Source of the DNA: Senegalimassilia anaerobia JC110
Lineage (GTDB): Bacteria; Actinomycetota; Coriobacteriia; Coriobacteriales; Eggerthellaceae
Reading direction: 5' to 3'
DNA: 46,361 nt
Assembly (NCBI RefSeq): GCF_000236865.1
Contig: NZ_HE611017.1
Span: 84,356-130,716 of the forward strand
Shown: positions 22,812 through 30,927 of the stretch, one piece after another
Layout of the letters: the number at the start of each line of letters is the position of its first letter
Numbering within the stretch: position 1 is the first letter of the stretch
Program-made: the position numbers and the translations under genes
Notes under the pieces: model-generated
Database searches by the model: none
What the model was told of the DNA's origin: nothing
The model's input: the letters and a program-made list of their open reading frames with translations, nothing else

Positions 22812-24368
22812 ATGGTCGACATCGTTGGCAACGAAACGCTCGCAAGCCTGTGGGACAAGCTCGCTCGCGAGTGCGGCGACAAGGACTTCTTCATCTTCCA
22901 GGACCGCGAGGGCAATGTGGCCACCTACAGCTACCGCGCCTTCAACGAGCTGATCGACCAGACGGCGAACATGTTCCTGAGCCAGGGCGTGGAGCGCGGC
23001 GAGCACGTGGCCGTGCAGATGCACACCTGCCCCGAGTTCCTCATGTGCCTGTTCGGCCTTGCCAAGATCGGCGCCGTGCTGGTTCCCATGAACGAGCAGT
23101 ATCTGCAGGCCGAGTGCGAGTACGCACTTGACATGTGCTCCACCCGCCGTGCGGTCGTGGAGCCCTGCTACGTGGAGCTCTACGACGCCATCCACGCCGG
23201 CGGCAGGCTTGACCAGGGCATCATCGTGGCCCGCAGCGAAGGGGGCGAGGAGGCCATGGACTACCCGCTGTTCTCCGAGCTGGTAGCCGCCGAGGGCACC
23301 GAGCTGGAAGCCCCGAGCGACCTGTCCCCCGACGACCCGTGCGAGATCCTGTTCACGAGCGGCACCACCTCCAATCCCAAGGGCGTCATCTTAACCCACG
23401 GCAACATGGTCTACTCCGGCTACTACGGTGACTGGGAGACGGCCATGACCTCCGAAGACCGCATGTTCTCCACCATGCCCGCGTGCCACTCCAACTTCCA
23501 ACTGGCGGCGCTGACCCCGGTCTTGACCGCCCGCGCCACGCTCATCGTGGTCGAGAAGTACAGCGCGAGCAGGTTTTGGAGCCAGATTCGCCACTACCGC
23601 GCAACGTTGGCGCAGTGCGTGGCCATGATGCTGCGCACGCTGATGCTGCAGCCGGTTGACCCGGACGAGAAGAACCACTGCCTGCGCGACATGCTGTACT
23701 TCCTACCCGTGTCCGCGCGCGAGAAGGAGGCCTTCGAGGAACGCTACGGGGTGCGCATCATGAACACCTACGGCTCCACCGAGTCCGTCGGCTGGGTGCT
23801 GACCGACCCGCCCACCGGCGAGCGCAACTGGCCCTCCATCGGCCGTGTGGGCCTGGGCTACGAGGCCAAGATCGTCGACGAAGAGGGCAACGAGCTGCCC
23901 GCCGGCGAAGTGGGCGAGATCTGCGTGAAGGGCGTCCCCGGGCGTTCGATCATGCTCGGCTACCTGGGCAACGAGGCCGCCACGGCCGAGGCGCTGTCCA
24001 ACGACGGCTGGCTGCGCATGGGCGACAAGGGCTACTACGACGAGAACGGCTGGTTCTTCTTCTTCGACCGCAAGAGCAACATGATCAAGCGCTCGGGCGA
24101 GAACATCTCCACCACCGAGATCGAGGGCATTCTGGAGGAACACCCCGACATCAAGGAGGCCGCGGTCATCGGCGTGCCCGACCCCATCCGCGACCAGGCG
24201 GTGAAAGCGTTCGTGCTGCCCGAGGACGGCGCGACCATCGGCGCCGACGAGGTGATCGCGTACTGCGAGGGCAACATGGCCGCGTTCAAGGTGCCCTCCA
24301 TCGTCGAGATCGTCGAGGACTTCCCCCGCACCTGCAGCATGAAGATCGAGAAGAAGCTTTTGAAATAA
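22812..24368 (+). CDS. caiC: Acyl-CoA synthetase, carnitine/crotonobetaine-CoA ligase-like (CaiC-like)
   Basis: 518 residues, ANL superfamily. It activates the acid to its CoA thioester with ATP, priming the CaiB cycle. Visible motifs: P-loop FTSGTTSNPKG (181-191), the YGSTES box, GDKGYYDENGWFFFFDRKSNM hinge region (split: GDKGYYDENG and FFFDRKSNM), GENISTTEIE, and the C-terminal catalytic lysine in CSMKIEKKLLK. Length equals the roughly 517 residues of CaiC. It is separated from the CaiB-like gene by 180 bases with two hairpins, so its expression may be set apart. Confidence 0.8.
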   Translation: MVDIVGNETLASLWDKLARECGDKDFFIFQDREGNVATYSYRAFNELIDQTANMFLSQGVERGEHVAVQMHTCPEFLMCLFGLAKIGAVLVPMNEQYLQAECEYALDMCSTRRAVVEPCYVELYDAIHAGGRLDQGIIVARSEGGEEAMDYPLFSELVAAEGTELEAPSDLSPDDPCEILFTSGTTSNPKGVILTHGNMVYSGYYGDWETAMTSEDRMFSTMPACHSNFQLAALTPVLTARATLIVVEKYSASRFWSQIRHYRATLAQCVAMMLRTLMLQPVDPDEKNHCLRDMLYFLPVSAREKEAFEERYGVRIMNTYGSTESVGWVLTDPPTGERNWPSIGRVGLGYEAKIVDEEGNELPAGEVGEICVKGVPGRSIMLGYLGNEAATAEALSNDGWLRMGDKGYYDENGWFFFFDRKSNMIKRSGENISTTEIEGILEEHPDIKEAAVIGVPDPIRDQAVKAFVLPEDGATIGADEVIAYCEGNMAAFKVPSIVEIVEDFPRTCSMKIEKKLLK

Positions 24369-24395
24369 CGGCAACGAACGGAAAGGACGGCGCTC

Positions 24396-25841
24396 ATGGA
24401 CGATGTAATCGAGCAAAAGCGAGACGTGATGCCGTCGGCCTGGGTGCCGAAGGGCGGCGAGAAGCGGGCCGCGAAGGGCGCGGGCCGTGTCAGGGGCTCC
24501 CAAGAGGCGCCGACGAACGGTGCGAAGGGCGGGAAGAAGACCCTTGATGAAGCCGCCATGACGCCGTTTCTACGCGAGATCACGCTGGTGTCGAGCGGAG
24601 GCGCCTTCCTTGACGGGTACGTGCTTTCGCTGATCGGCGTGGCGTTGACCCAGATCACGGCGCAGATGAGCCTGACCACGCATTGGACGGCGGCGATCGG
24701 CGCGTCGGTGCTGCTCGGCATCCTGGTGGGCAGCATCGTGGGCGGCTATCTGACCGACATCATCGGGCGCAAGAAGATGTTCGTCTTGGACATCATCGCC
24801 ATCGCGTTGTTCTCAGCCCTGAGCATGATCGACGCCACGCCCATGCAGCTGGTGATATACCGCTTCTTCATTGGCGTGTTCGTGGGCGCCGACTACCCCA
24901 TCGCCACGTCGCTCATCACCGAATTCACGCCGAAGCACCATCGCGCGATCTCCATGGGCATGGTCTCGGCGGCGTGGTACCTGGGCGCCACCGTGGCGGC
25001 GCTTGTGGGCTATTGCCTGTGCGACGTCGACAACGGGTGGAAGCTGATGCTCGGGTCGGCCATCATCCCCTGCGTGTTCCTGCTGATCGGCAGATGCAAG
25101 GTTCCCGAGTCCCCCCTGTGGCTTAAGAGCAAGAGCCGCGAAGAGGAGGCGCTCAAGGTGGTCTTGCGCGTCTACGGCGCCGACGTGACCCTTGAGGGCG
25201 AGGAAGAGGCGCCGAAGACAAAGGCCGGCTTCGCCGAGGTGTTCTCGAAGGGCTATGCCGCGCGCATCGTGTTCCTGGGCATCCTGACGCTGTGCCAGGT
25301 GGTTCCCATGTACGCCATCTACACGTTCGGCCCGCAGATCATGACCGCGTTCGGCCTGGGCGTCGGCAAGGGCGCGATCCTGGGCGAGAGCGTGCTGAGC
25401 CTGTTCTTCCTGGTGGGTTCGCTGCCGGCCATGTTCTGGCTGAACTCCATGGGCCGCCGACCGCTGCTGATCCGCTCGCTGTTCTTGATGGCGGTGGGCC
25501 TGGTCGTGCTGGGCCTGTTCCCCACCGCGCCGCTGCCGGTGATCATCTGCGCGTTCGGCCTGTACGCGTTCTTCAGCGGCGGACCGGGCATCCTGCAGTG
25601 GCTCTACCCCAACGAGCTGTTCCCCACCGAGGTGAGGGCGACGGCCGTGGGTTTGGCCATCGGCATCTCGCGCGTCGGCACGATCGTAGCGACGTACGGC
25701 ACGCCGATCTTCATGGCCGCGTTCGGCATCGGGCCCACCATGCTGGTTGCCGCCGGCCTGGTGATCTTGGGATTGGTGCTGTCGATCTTCATGGCGCCCG
25801 AGACCGCCGGCAAATCGCTCGGCGAGACAAGCTCGCTGTAG
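24396..25841 (+). CDS. MFS transporter (sugar/acid symporter type)
   Basis: 481 residues with twelve predicted helices. MFS signatures GGYLTDIIGRKKMFVLD after helix 2 and NSMGRRPLLIRSL after helix 8, plus PESPLWLKSKSREEEAL in the central loop and LYPNELFPTEVRATAVG in the second half, place it near the sugar porter / aromatic acid symporter branch. An unusual charged 55-residue N-terminal tail precedes helix 1. It is the last gene of the cai-like cluster and the second carrier in it, possibly for export or exchange. Terminator at 25945 follows. Confidence 0.8.
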   Translation: MDDVIEQKRDVMPSAWVPKGGEKRAAKGAGRVRGSQEAPTNGAKGGKKTLDEAAMTPFLREITLVSSGGAFLDGYVLSLIGVALTQITAQMSLTTHWTAAIGASVLLGILVGSIVGGYLTDIIGRKKMFVLDIIAIALFSALSMIDATPMQLVIYRFFIGVFVGADYPIATSLITEFTPKHHRAISMGMVSAAWYLGATVAALVGYCLCDVDNGWKLMLGSAIIPCVFLLIGRCKVPESPLWLKSKSREEEALKVVLRVYGADVTLEGEEEAPKTKAGFAEVFSKGYAARIVFLGILTLCQVVPMYAIYTFGPQIMTAFGLGVGKGAILGESVLSLFFLVGSLPAMFWLNSMGRRPLLIRSLFLMAVGLVVLGLFPTAPLPVIICAFGLYAFFSGGPGILQWLYPNELFPTEVRATAVGLAIGISRVGTIVATYGTPIFMAAFGIGPTMLVAAGLVILGLVLSIFMAPETAGKSLGETSSL

Positions 25842-25944
25842 GGCGAGAGCCGCGTGCGCGCAAGGCGTGCGACGAGAGCGCCGGAGCCCGCAAGGGCACG
25901 CGAGCGCGAAGACGCGCGACATGCGGCGTGCGACCGAGGTTGCG

Positions 25945-25976
25945 AAGCCCGCGAGGGAATCCCCCGCGGGCTTTTT
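25945..25976 (+). terminator. Terminator of the cai-like cluster
   Basis: AAGCCCGCG pairs with CGCGGGCTT around an AGGGAATCCCC loop, with TTTTT at the end of the second arm (25972-25976). It closes the transcription unit that begins at 16834. Confidence 0.75.
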
Positions 25977-26100
25977 GCGTTTTGGGAGAGGATGGCGGGC
26001 AACGTTGTGCTGGGGTGCTTGCCGAGGGATAGAATCAATGCAAAAACGATTTCGCTTCGGAAAGCAAGAGCGTTCGAAAGCAACGGAAGGCAGGGCAGGC

Positions 26101-26745
26101 ATGAGCGGCAAGGGTTATTCGATCGTGTTCAGCAGCAGAACGGGGAATACCGCCGAGCTTGCGGAGGCTGTTCGCGAAGCGCTGCCGGAAGGGACGTGCG
26201 AGTATTTCGGGAGCGTGAATGGTGCCGTTGGCGGCGGCTTCGACAGCGACGGCAACCGCGATCACAGCGAATGCAGCATAGCCAACGGCAACAACAAGAG
26301 CTGCTTCGATGGCAGCGACAACAGCTACGGTGACGGCAGCTGCGCCAACAGCGCAATCCCCGCGTCGGAAACGCTGTTCGTGGGCTTTTGGACGAACCAA
26401 GGCGTGGCGGACCGGGAAACGCAGCAGCTGCTGGGGCAGTTGAGGAACAGGAAGATCTTTCTGTTCGGCACCGCCGGATTCGGCGGCAGCGAGGCGTATT
26501 TCCAAGCGATTCTGGACAAAACGAAGGCGTTCGTCGATGACAGCAACACCGTGATCGGGACCTATATGTGCCAGGGCAAAATGCCGCTTTCCGTGCGCGA
26601 GCGCTACGTGAAGATGAAGGAACAGCCTAACCACATGCCCAACATCGACGCCATGATCGAGAACTTCGACAAAGCCCTATCCCACCCCGATGCCAACGAT
26701 TTGGAGAAGCTGGCAAATCTAGTGAGCGAAGCAGTCGAACAGTAG
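26101..26745 (+). CDS. Flavodoxin-like protein with low-complexity insert
   Basis: 214 residues. The N-terminus IVFSSRTGNTAELAEAV is a flavodoxin FMN-phosphate loop (S-x-R-T-G-N-T) after strand 1, and LFGTAGFGGSEAY is typical of the third loop, so it should carry electrons with FMN. Residues about 45-80 are an insertion rich in Gly, Asn, Asp and Ser with four cysteines (from GGFDSDGNRDHSECS to YGDGSCANS). This region is not part of the flavodoxin fold. The ATG at 26101 fits the start of strand 1. It is next to a LuxR-type regulator. Confidence 0.7.
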   Translation: MSGKGYSIVFSSRTGNTAELAEAVREALPEGTCEYFGSVNGAVGGGFDSDGNRDHSECSIANGNNKSCFDGSDNSYGDGSCANSAIPASETLFVGFWTNQGVADRETQQLLGQLRNRKIFLFGTAGFGGSEAYFQAILDKTKAFVDDSNTVIGTYMCQGKMPLSVRERYVKMKEQPNHMPNIDAMIENFDKALSHPDANDLEKLANLVSEAVEQ

Positions 26746-26859
26746 AGAAAGCCAATCAAACCTCAACCAACCGCCTCCACACATACGGGTCCCCCTCCCT
26801 GCCCTCGCGCAGCAAAAGCTGGCCGCTTGTAACTTTTTACCTGCGCGCCACATGAGCAT

Positions 26860-26868
26860 TGGTAGAAT
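26860..26868 (+). promoter_or_regulatory. Extended -10 promoter of the luxR-type gene
   Basis: TG-G-TAGAAT forms an extended -10 box about 40 bases before the GTG start at 26907. It lies within the longer open frame that begins with TTG at 26859, which supports the later start. Confidence 0.45.
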
Positions 26869-26906
26869 CGATTGCAGACCCAATCATCCGCACTGCAAGG
26901 AGCGCC

Positions 26907-28484
26907 GTGTTCTCGGTCGATAGACAATCCTTCCAATCGCTTTCCGCGCTGGCGCTGTTCACGTTCGCATTCTTGGGAAGCGAGTTTTTCTTCGATAGCC
27001 GGATCGGCTTGCTTATCAGCGCCGAAAGGGTTGTGGGCGCCCAGGCGATGATCCTTGGCGCAAGCGTCATCGGCTTTTTGGCTTACGGGCTGATTGCGAA
27101 GGTGGCAGGGGGACGACGCGCGTTTCGGGCGATCGAAGCCGTCGGAGCTATTGCAGCCCTGGTCACGATTGCCGCTGCGGAAAGCGCGCTTGCCATGCAA
27201 ATCGCAGGCTGCATCGCGTTCTTCCTGCTGGGAAGCCTTGGCGCCGAAGCGCATTGGAGCATGGCGCGCGCTTTCGAGGGAAGCCCGTCGCTTGCCAAGG
27301 GGGCCGGCGCGGCTTACGCCGCCGGTATCCTGCTGCAGTTCCTGAGCAACCAGTTCGTGACTGCGGGCATGGCGGGCACGGCGGTTTTGTGCATCGGCAT
27401 CGCCGCGCTTGCCGTGTTTGCGGCGGGAGAGCAAGGATGCGAACCCGCAAATCAAAAGGACAACGGGGCCACTAGCGAGCAAATTGGCGGAGCAGTAGCG
27501 TCGAAGTCGTCGGAGATAAAGACACAGCAAGACCAAGCGATCAGGCCGAGGCTGGTGGCCCAGCCGAAGAAGGCCCGCCCAGAGCAGACGGACGCCGGCT
27601 CCCCGGACCAGGCGAATCGCCCAAGCCAGGCGAGCCCCGACTCCCCGCAGCAAGCAACCCCAGATGCCGCAAGGCCCGCTATCCGCGCTGTCTGGCTTCT
27701 TGCGCTTGTGGTGCTGCTGGCCTGCATGTTCTCCACGCTGGACAACGTGGTTACTCTTGCGAACGCGCAGGGCTCAATCTCGGTCGAGACGTGGCCGCGC
27801 CTGTTCCTTGCAGCAAGCGGTCTTGCCGCCGGCGTCCTGTTCGACATCCGCGAACGCCGCTACATGGGGTTCATCATGTTCGCGGTCACGGTGCTGTCCA
27901 CCATATCGATCCTGGCCGTTGAGGCCGGAGCAAGCCCCGTGATCGGGCTGATCGTGTTTTACGTGAGCTCCGGGTTCTTCGTCACGTTCTTCACCACCAC
28001 GTTCTTGCAGCTTGCGCCGCGCATGCACACGCCGCAGCTGTGGGCAGGCATGGGCCGCGCCGCCAACAACCTGTGCGCGTTCACCGTGTCGGGGGTCTCC
28101 ATGATGCTGACGCAATCGGGCATCGTGGCCGTGATGATCGCGTCGCTGATCCTGTTCGTGCTGGTCAGCGTTGCGTTCGTGGGCGCCGGGCTGTTCCGCC
28201 TGCCGTCCACGGTCGGGGAACGCGAGGCCATCCAGGCGGGCCTTGCCGCCGCGGCCGCGCCGACACTTGAGGAGATGCAGGCCGAGTTCATCAGCCGAAG
28301 CGGCCTGACCCCGCGCGAGGAAGAAGTGCTGCGCGCCGTAACCGCCGACGAGCGCCCGCTCAAGCAAGTAGCCGATGACCTGGGGATTTCGCTGCGCATG
28401 GTGCAACGCCACCTGACAAGCATCTACAGCAAGACCGACACGCAAACCCGAGCAGGCCTCACCCGCGCATTTTTCGGGAAGTAG
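26907..28484 (+). CDS. LuxR-family regulator with 12-helix membrane domain
   Basis: 525 residues from a GTG start behind AAGGAG. The first 450 residues are an MFS-like membrane domain of about twelve helices, split by a variable, Gln/Pro/Ala-rich loop (about residues 175-255). The C-terminus (465-525) is a LuxR/GerE HTH: LTPREEEVLRAV, LKQVADDLGISLRMVQRHL. This architecture is widespread in Eggerthella-type bacteria, where such proteins are thought to sense small molecules at the membrane and switch nearby enzymes. Nearest candidates for control are the flavodoxin gene and the cai-like cluster. Confidence 0.85.
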   Translation: MFSVDRQSFQSLSALALFTFAFLGSEFFFDSRIGLLISAERVVGAQAMILGASVIGFLAYGLIAKVAGGRRAFRAIEAVGAIAALVTIAAAESALAMQIAGCIAFFLLGSLGAEAHWSMARAFEGSPSLAKGAGAAYAAGILLQFLSNQFVTAGMAGTAVLCIGIAALAVFAAGEQGCEPANQKDNGATSEQIGGAVASKSSEIKTQQDQAIRPRLVAQPKKARPEQTDAGSPDQANRPSQASPDSPQQATPDAARPAIRAVWLLALVVLLACMFSTLDNVVTLANAQGSISVETWPRLFLAASGLAAGVLFDIRERRYMGFIMFAVTVLSTISILAVEAGASPVIGLIVFYVSSGFFVTFFTTTFLQLAPRMHTPQLWAGMGRAANNLCAFTVSGVSMMLTQSGIVAVMIASLILFVLVSVAFVGAGLFRLPSTVGEREAIQAGLAAAAAPTLEEMQAEFISRSGLTPREEEVLRAVTADERPLKQVADDLGISLRMVQRHLTSIYSKTDTQTRAGLTRAFFGK

Positions 28485-28599
28485 GGCAAAGGCGCTCGTA
28501 ATGCGCAAGTCACCCTGAGCTTGATCAATCAGCATAGGGCAAGGCAAAGCAGCATGCATCTCCTTTGCTTTCGGAGTTTGGTCCTTCTAGGACTTGATA

Positions 28600-28643
28600 A
28601 GGAATAGGCCTTTTGAGCCTGCTAGCTCAAAAGGCCTATTCCT
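28600..28643. terminator. Perfect 19-bp hairpin shared by two converging genes
   Basis: AGGAATAGGCCTTTTGAGC (28600-28618) pairs perfectly with GCTCAAAAGGCCTATTCCT (28625-28643). The stop codon of the leftward gene (28636-28638) lies in the right arm. It sits between the end of the luxR-type gene and the winged-helix gene, so it is a likely bidirectional terminator. Confidence 0.65.
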
Positions 28644-29070
28644 GCTCACTCTGCGAGTCTTGGTGATCGCCCTCACCGTCCATTGCGGCAGCGATGTAGG
28701 TGTTGCTCAGCTGCGTGCCGTCTTCCCCGAAACGAGCATGCGACGTGATAAGCCCCTCTTCGCGCAAGCGATGTATCGCACGATCCACTGTTTTCAAGCT
28801 GATTTGCAGCTTTCCCGCCAGCGCTTGCTTGGTCTCGGAGCAACCATCCGGGCCGTAAGCCGCAACGAAGCCGAGCAGGCGCAGCTGGGAATTGGTCAAC
28901 TTCCCTTTCTTCCCCTTAGGGGCAAGATTGCCATCCGATTGATCTGCCATCAATCCCCCTTTCAGCGACCCGTTCGCCAACCGTTCATAATATCCGCTTG
29001 CCCCGTCCGCCTTGCGCGGCTGCCGATATATCTTGCAGGCAGCAAGCCATTCGTTTGATAAGGCAAACAT
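28636..29070 (-). CDS. Winged-helix DNA-binding protein
   Basis: Up to 144 residues; an ATG at 28950 with AAAGGGGG upstream gives 104 residues and may be the true start. The core KLTNSQLRLLGFVAAYG, SETKQALAGKLQISLKTVDRA and IHRLREEGLITSHARF is a MarR/HTH_36-like winged helix: two helices, recognition helix and wing. The C-terminal tail is acidic. It is a probable repressor with unknown target. The next 400 bases upstream have no gene. Confidence 0.65.
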   Translation of the reverse strand: MFALSNEWLAACKIYRQPRKADGASGYYERLANGSLKGGLMADQSDGNLAPKGKKGKLTNSQLRLLGFVAAYGPDGCSETKQALAGKLQISLKTVDRAIHRLREEGLITSHARFGEDGTQLSNTYIAAAMDGEGDHQDSQSEQE

Positions 29071-29484
29071 AGTACCCTACATACTACATCCGCCACGCAA
29101 GCTGTAACGCTTTTGATGCCGTATCGTGACGAAACGTAACGTCCATGACACCGGTCTGACGGTAAGTCAACAAACCGATCCGCCGCGAGACGACAAGCCC
29201 AGATTAGCGGCTTACGGTCGCAAAATCGAGAAGGACACGTAGCAGCATTTCCATGAATGCCGCCAAAGCCCGTTGCTCGCCCCCACGATTGTGCCTGGAC
29301 GTTTTCGTCGTGTGAAACTATAGCGCACAACTTCGCTTTTTGACAACGAAAAGCCGCCGCCCGACCGGCGCGCGAAACGCGCATGCCAATCGGACGGCGG
29401 CTTTTGCGGAAGGTGGCTTCGGTGAAAGCTCGCAGGATTTCAGCACCGAGTCCCACGCCTGGGGACTCAGCGCAAACCCAACCC
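29071..29484. other. Non-coding region
   Basis: No gene supported. The part 29100-29340 is less GC-rich than its surroundings and may carry the promoter of the leftward winged-helix gene. The right part contains the terminator at 29349-29405. Confidence 0.4.
29349..29405 (-). terminator. Terminator of the HsmA-family gene
   Basis: AAAAGCCGCCG (29349-29359) and CGGCGGCTTTT (29395-29405) form the outer stem, extended by CCGA/TCGG and an inner GCGCG/CGCGC stem. On the minus strand the stem ends in TTTTCG. Confidence 0.7.
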
Positions 29485-29964
29485 CTACGCGTGGGAACGC
29501 TTCGAGGAGAGCAGCAGCGCCAAGGCCAGGACGGCTACCACGCCGGCAGCAGCGGCAAGGGCGACGGGGTCAGAAACGCGGAACGCAGGGATACCGATGA
29601 GCATGCCGACGAAGTACGGGACCAGCCACACCAGCCACACGCCGATGCTGAGCGTATGGAAGCCGCGGCGCGTCTTCTCGTTGCCGCGGAAGACGACGTA
29701 GGTGGCCCAGGCGGCATGGAACAGCATGAGCGCGATGGCCAGGAAGCCGGTGACCGGATGCAGCGGGGACATGGCGCCGCCGCTGTTCTGCGCCATGATG
29801 GACATCAGGCCGGTGCCCGTGGAGTCGCAGATCAGGCCGAGCCAGAAGAATACCAGGTGAGAGCGCTTAAGCTCGCCCGAGCGGCGCTCGGAGAACACGC
29901 CGATGGTGTAGGCGACCAGCGCGAGGGAGATGACGGCGGAAGCGGTTGCAAGCATGGGACTCAT
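29485..29964 (-). CDS. HsmA-family (TIGR03987) membrane protein
   Basis: 159 residues with about five membrane helices. The pattern YTIGVFSERRSGELKRSH, FFWLGLICDSTGT, GFLAIALMLFHAAWATYVV and LSIGVWLVWLVPYFVGML is that of the TIGR03987/HsmA family. The family's function is not clear to me. The ATG at 29964 has GGAGG eight bases upstream. A TetR regulator gene lies 121 bases upstream in the same direction and probably controls it. Confidence 0.75.
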   Translation of the reverse strand: MSPMLATASAVISLALVAYTIGVFSERRSGELKRSHLVFFWLGLICDSTGTGLMSIMAQNSGGAMSPLHPVTGFLAIALMLFHAAWATYVVFRGNEKTRRGFHTLSIGVWLVWLVPYFVGMLIGIPAFRVSDPVALAAAAGVVAVLALALLLSSKRSHA

Positions 29965-30085
29965 ATTCAGACCTCCAAAAGCGAGTGGGTTTGCGGGCAG
30001 CGCCCGATGGGGCGTTCGCTTTGACACCATTCATACTGAGGTCCGGCCGTGTGAACATCAAAGGCATGATGTTCATTTCCGCGCG

Positions 30086-30658
30086 CTACTGCGTGCGGTT
30101 TGCATACAACGTGCGTTCTAGCAGGCCAAACAGCACATCGCAGTTGCCGTTTCGGTGATGAAGGCCGCCCATGACGTTCTCGATGACGAACCTGCACACG
30201 CTTTCTGCATCGAACCCGTCGGGCAAATCGGCCGAGATTCGGGCATCGTGCTCGTAGATCTGAACAAGGCCGTGGAGGATGTGCTCGATCTGCTGAGACT
30301 CGCGCAGGCGCGCGGCGGCCTTCTCGACGGCGGGAAGCGCATCGATGCCGCGCAGCCAGCATTCGCGGAAGTGCGTGGTGACCTCGCGCATGCTCGCGTG
30401 CATCTCGCGGCAATAGTCGACGAACCCGACCTGCGGGTCGATGTGGCAGAAGCGCTCGTAGAACGCGTGCTTGAAGTACAGCTGGATGGTGGCGGTGGTC
30501 AGCTCGTCCTTCGCCGAAAAATGGCGGTACACCGTTCCCACGCTGATGCCCGTGGCGTTGGCAAGGCCGCGCACCGAAAGCGCCGACACCCCGTTTCTCT
30601 CCGCAATCTGATACGCGTTCTCCAGCAGTTCTTCCCGGGAAACAATGCTCTGAGCCAT
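30086..30658 (-). CDS. TetR-family transcriptional regulator
   Basis: 190 residues. N-terminal HTH: REELLENAYQIAERNGVSAL, VRGLANATGISVGTVYRHF, then SAKDELTTA, the classic TetR layout. The C-terminal ligand domain is helical. The ATG at 30658 is preferred over the frame start at 30694 because the TetR homology begins a few residues after it. Likely represses itself and the HsmA-family gene downstream. Confidence 0.85.
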   Translation of the reverse strand: MAQSIVSREELLENAYQIAERNGVSALSVRGLANATGISVGTVYRHFSAKDELTTATIQLYFKHAFYERFCHIDPQVGFVDYCREMHASMREVTTHFRECWLRGIDALPAVEKAAARLRESQQIEHILHGLVQIYEHDARISADLPDGFDAESVCRFVIENVMGGLHHRNGNCDVLFGLLERTLYANRTQ

Positions 30659-30811
30659 AAGGCGCCCCTCGCAGTCGAACCATCGCACCTGCAAACCGGA
30701 TGGGTTTTGGGAATCATACTAACCCGACTCCACAAAACTCTACGGCATCGTTACCTGTTCCATAGAGGGCGCTGGCGCAAGAGCGAAACCCGGACAGTTG
30801 ATGCTACGTCC

Positions 30812-30838
30812 CCGAAGTGTCCGAAGCGTCCGAAGTGT
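30812..30838. repeat. Three tandem copies of a 9-base unit
   Basis: CCGAAGTGT, CCGAAGCGT and CCGAAGTGT follow one another in the non-coding gap between the lipoprotein terminator and the TetR gene. The meaning is unknown; a short slippage-prone tract is the simplest view. Confidence 0.5.
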
Positions 30839-30858
30839 CCGGGAACGCGGGCGAACGT

Positions 30859-30893
30859 AAAACGGCCGGGCGCGCAATGCGTCCCGGCCGTTT
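30859..30893 (-). terminator. Terminator after the lipoprotein genes
   Basis: AAACGGCCGGG and CCCGGCCGTTT form an 11-bp stem. On the minus strand it ends in GTTTTAC. It lies 35 bases after the stop codon of the 30928 gene. Confidence 0.75.
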
Positions 30894-30927
30894 CGAGGGA
30901 ATCCCGCCCGAAGCGCGGGCGGAAAAG

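Noticed and set aside
28600-28643. Perfect 19-bp hairpin as an attachment or attC site
   Set aside because: It sits between converging genes and includes A/T-rich arms that work as a two-way terminator; no recombinase is adjacent.
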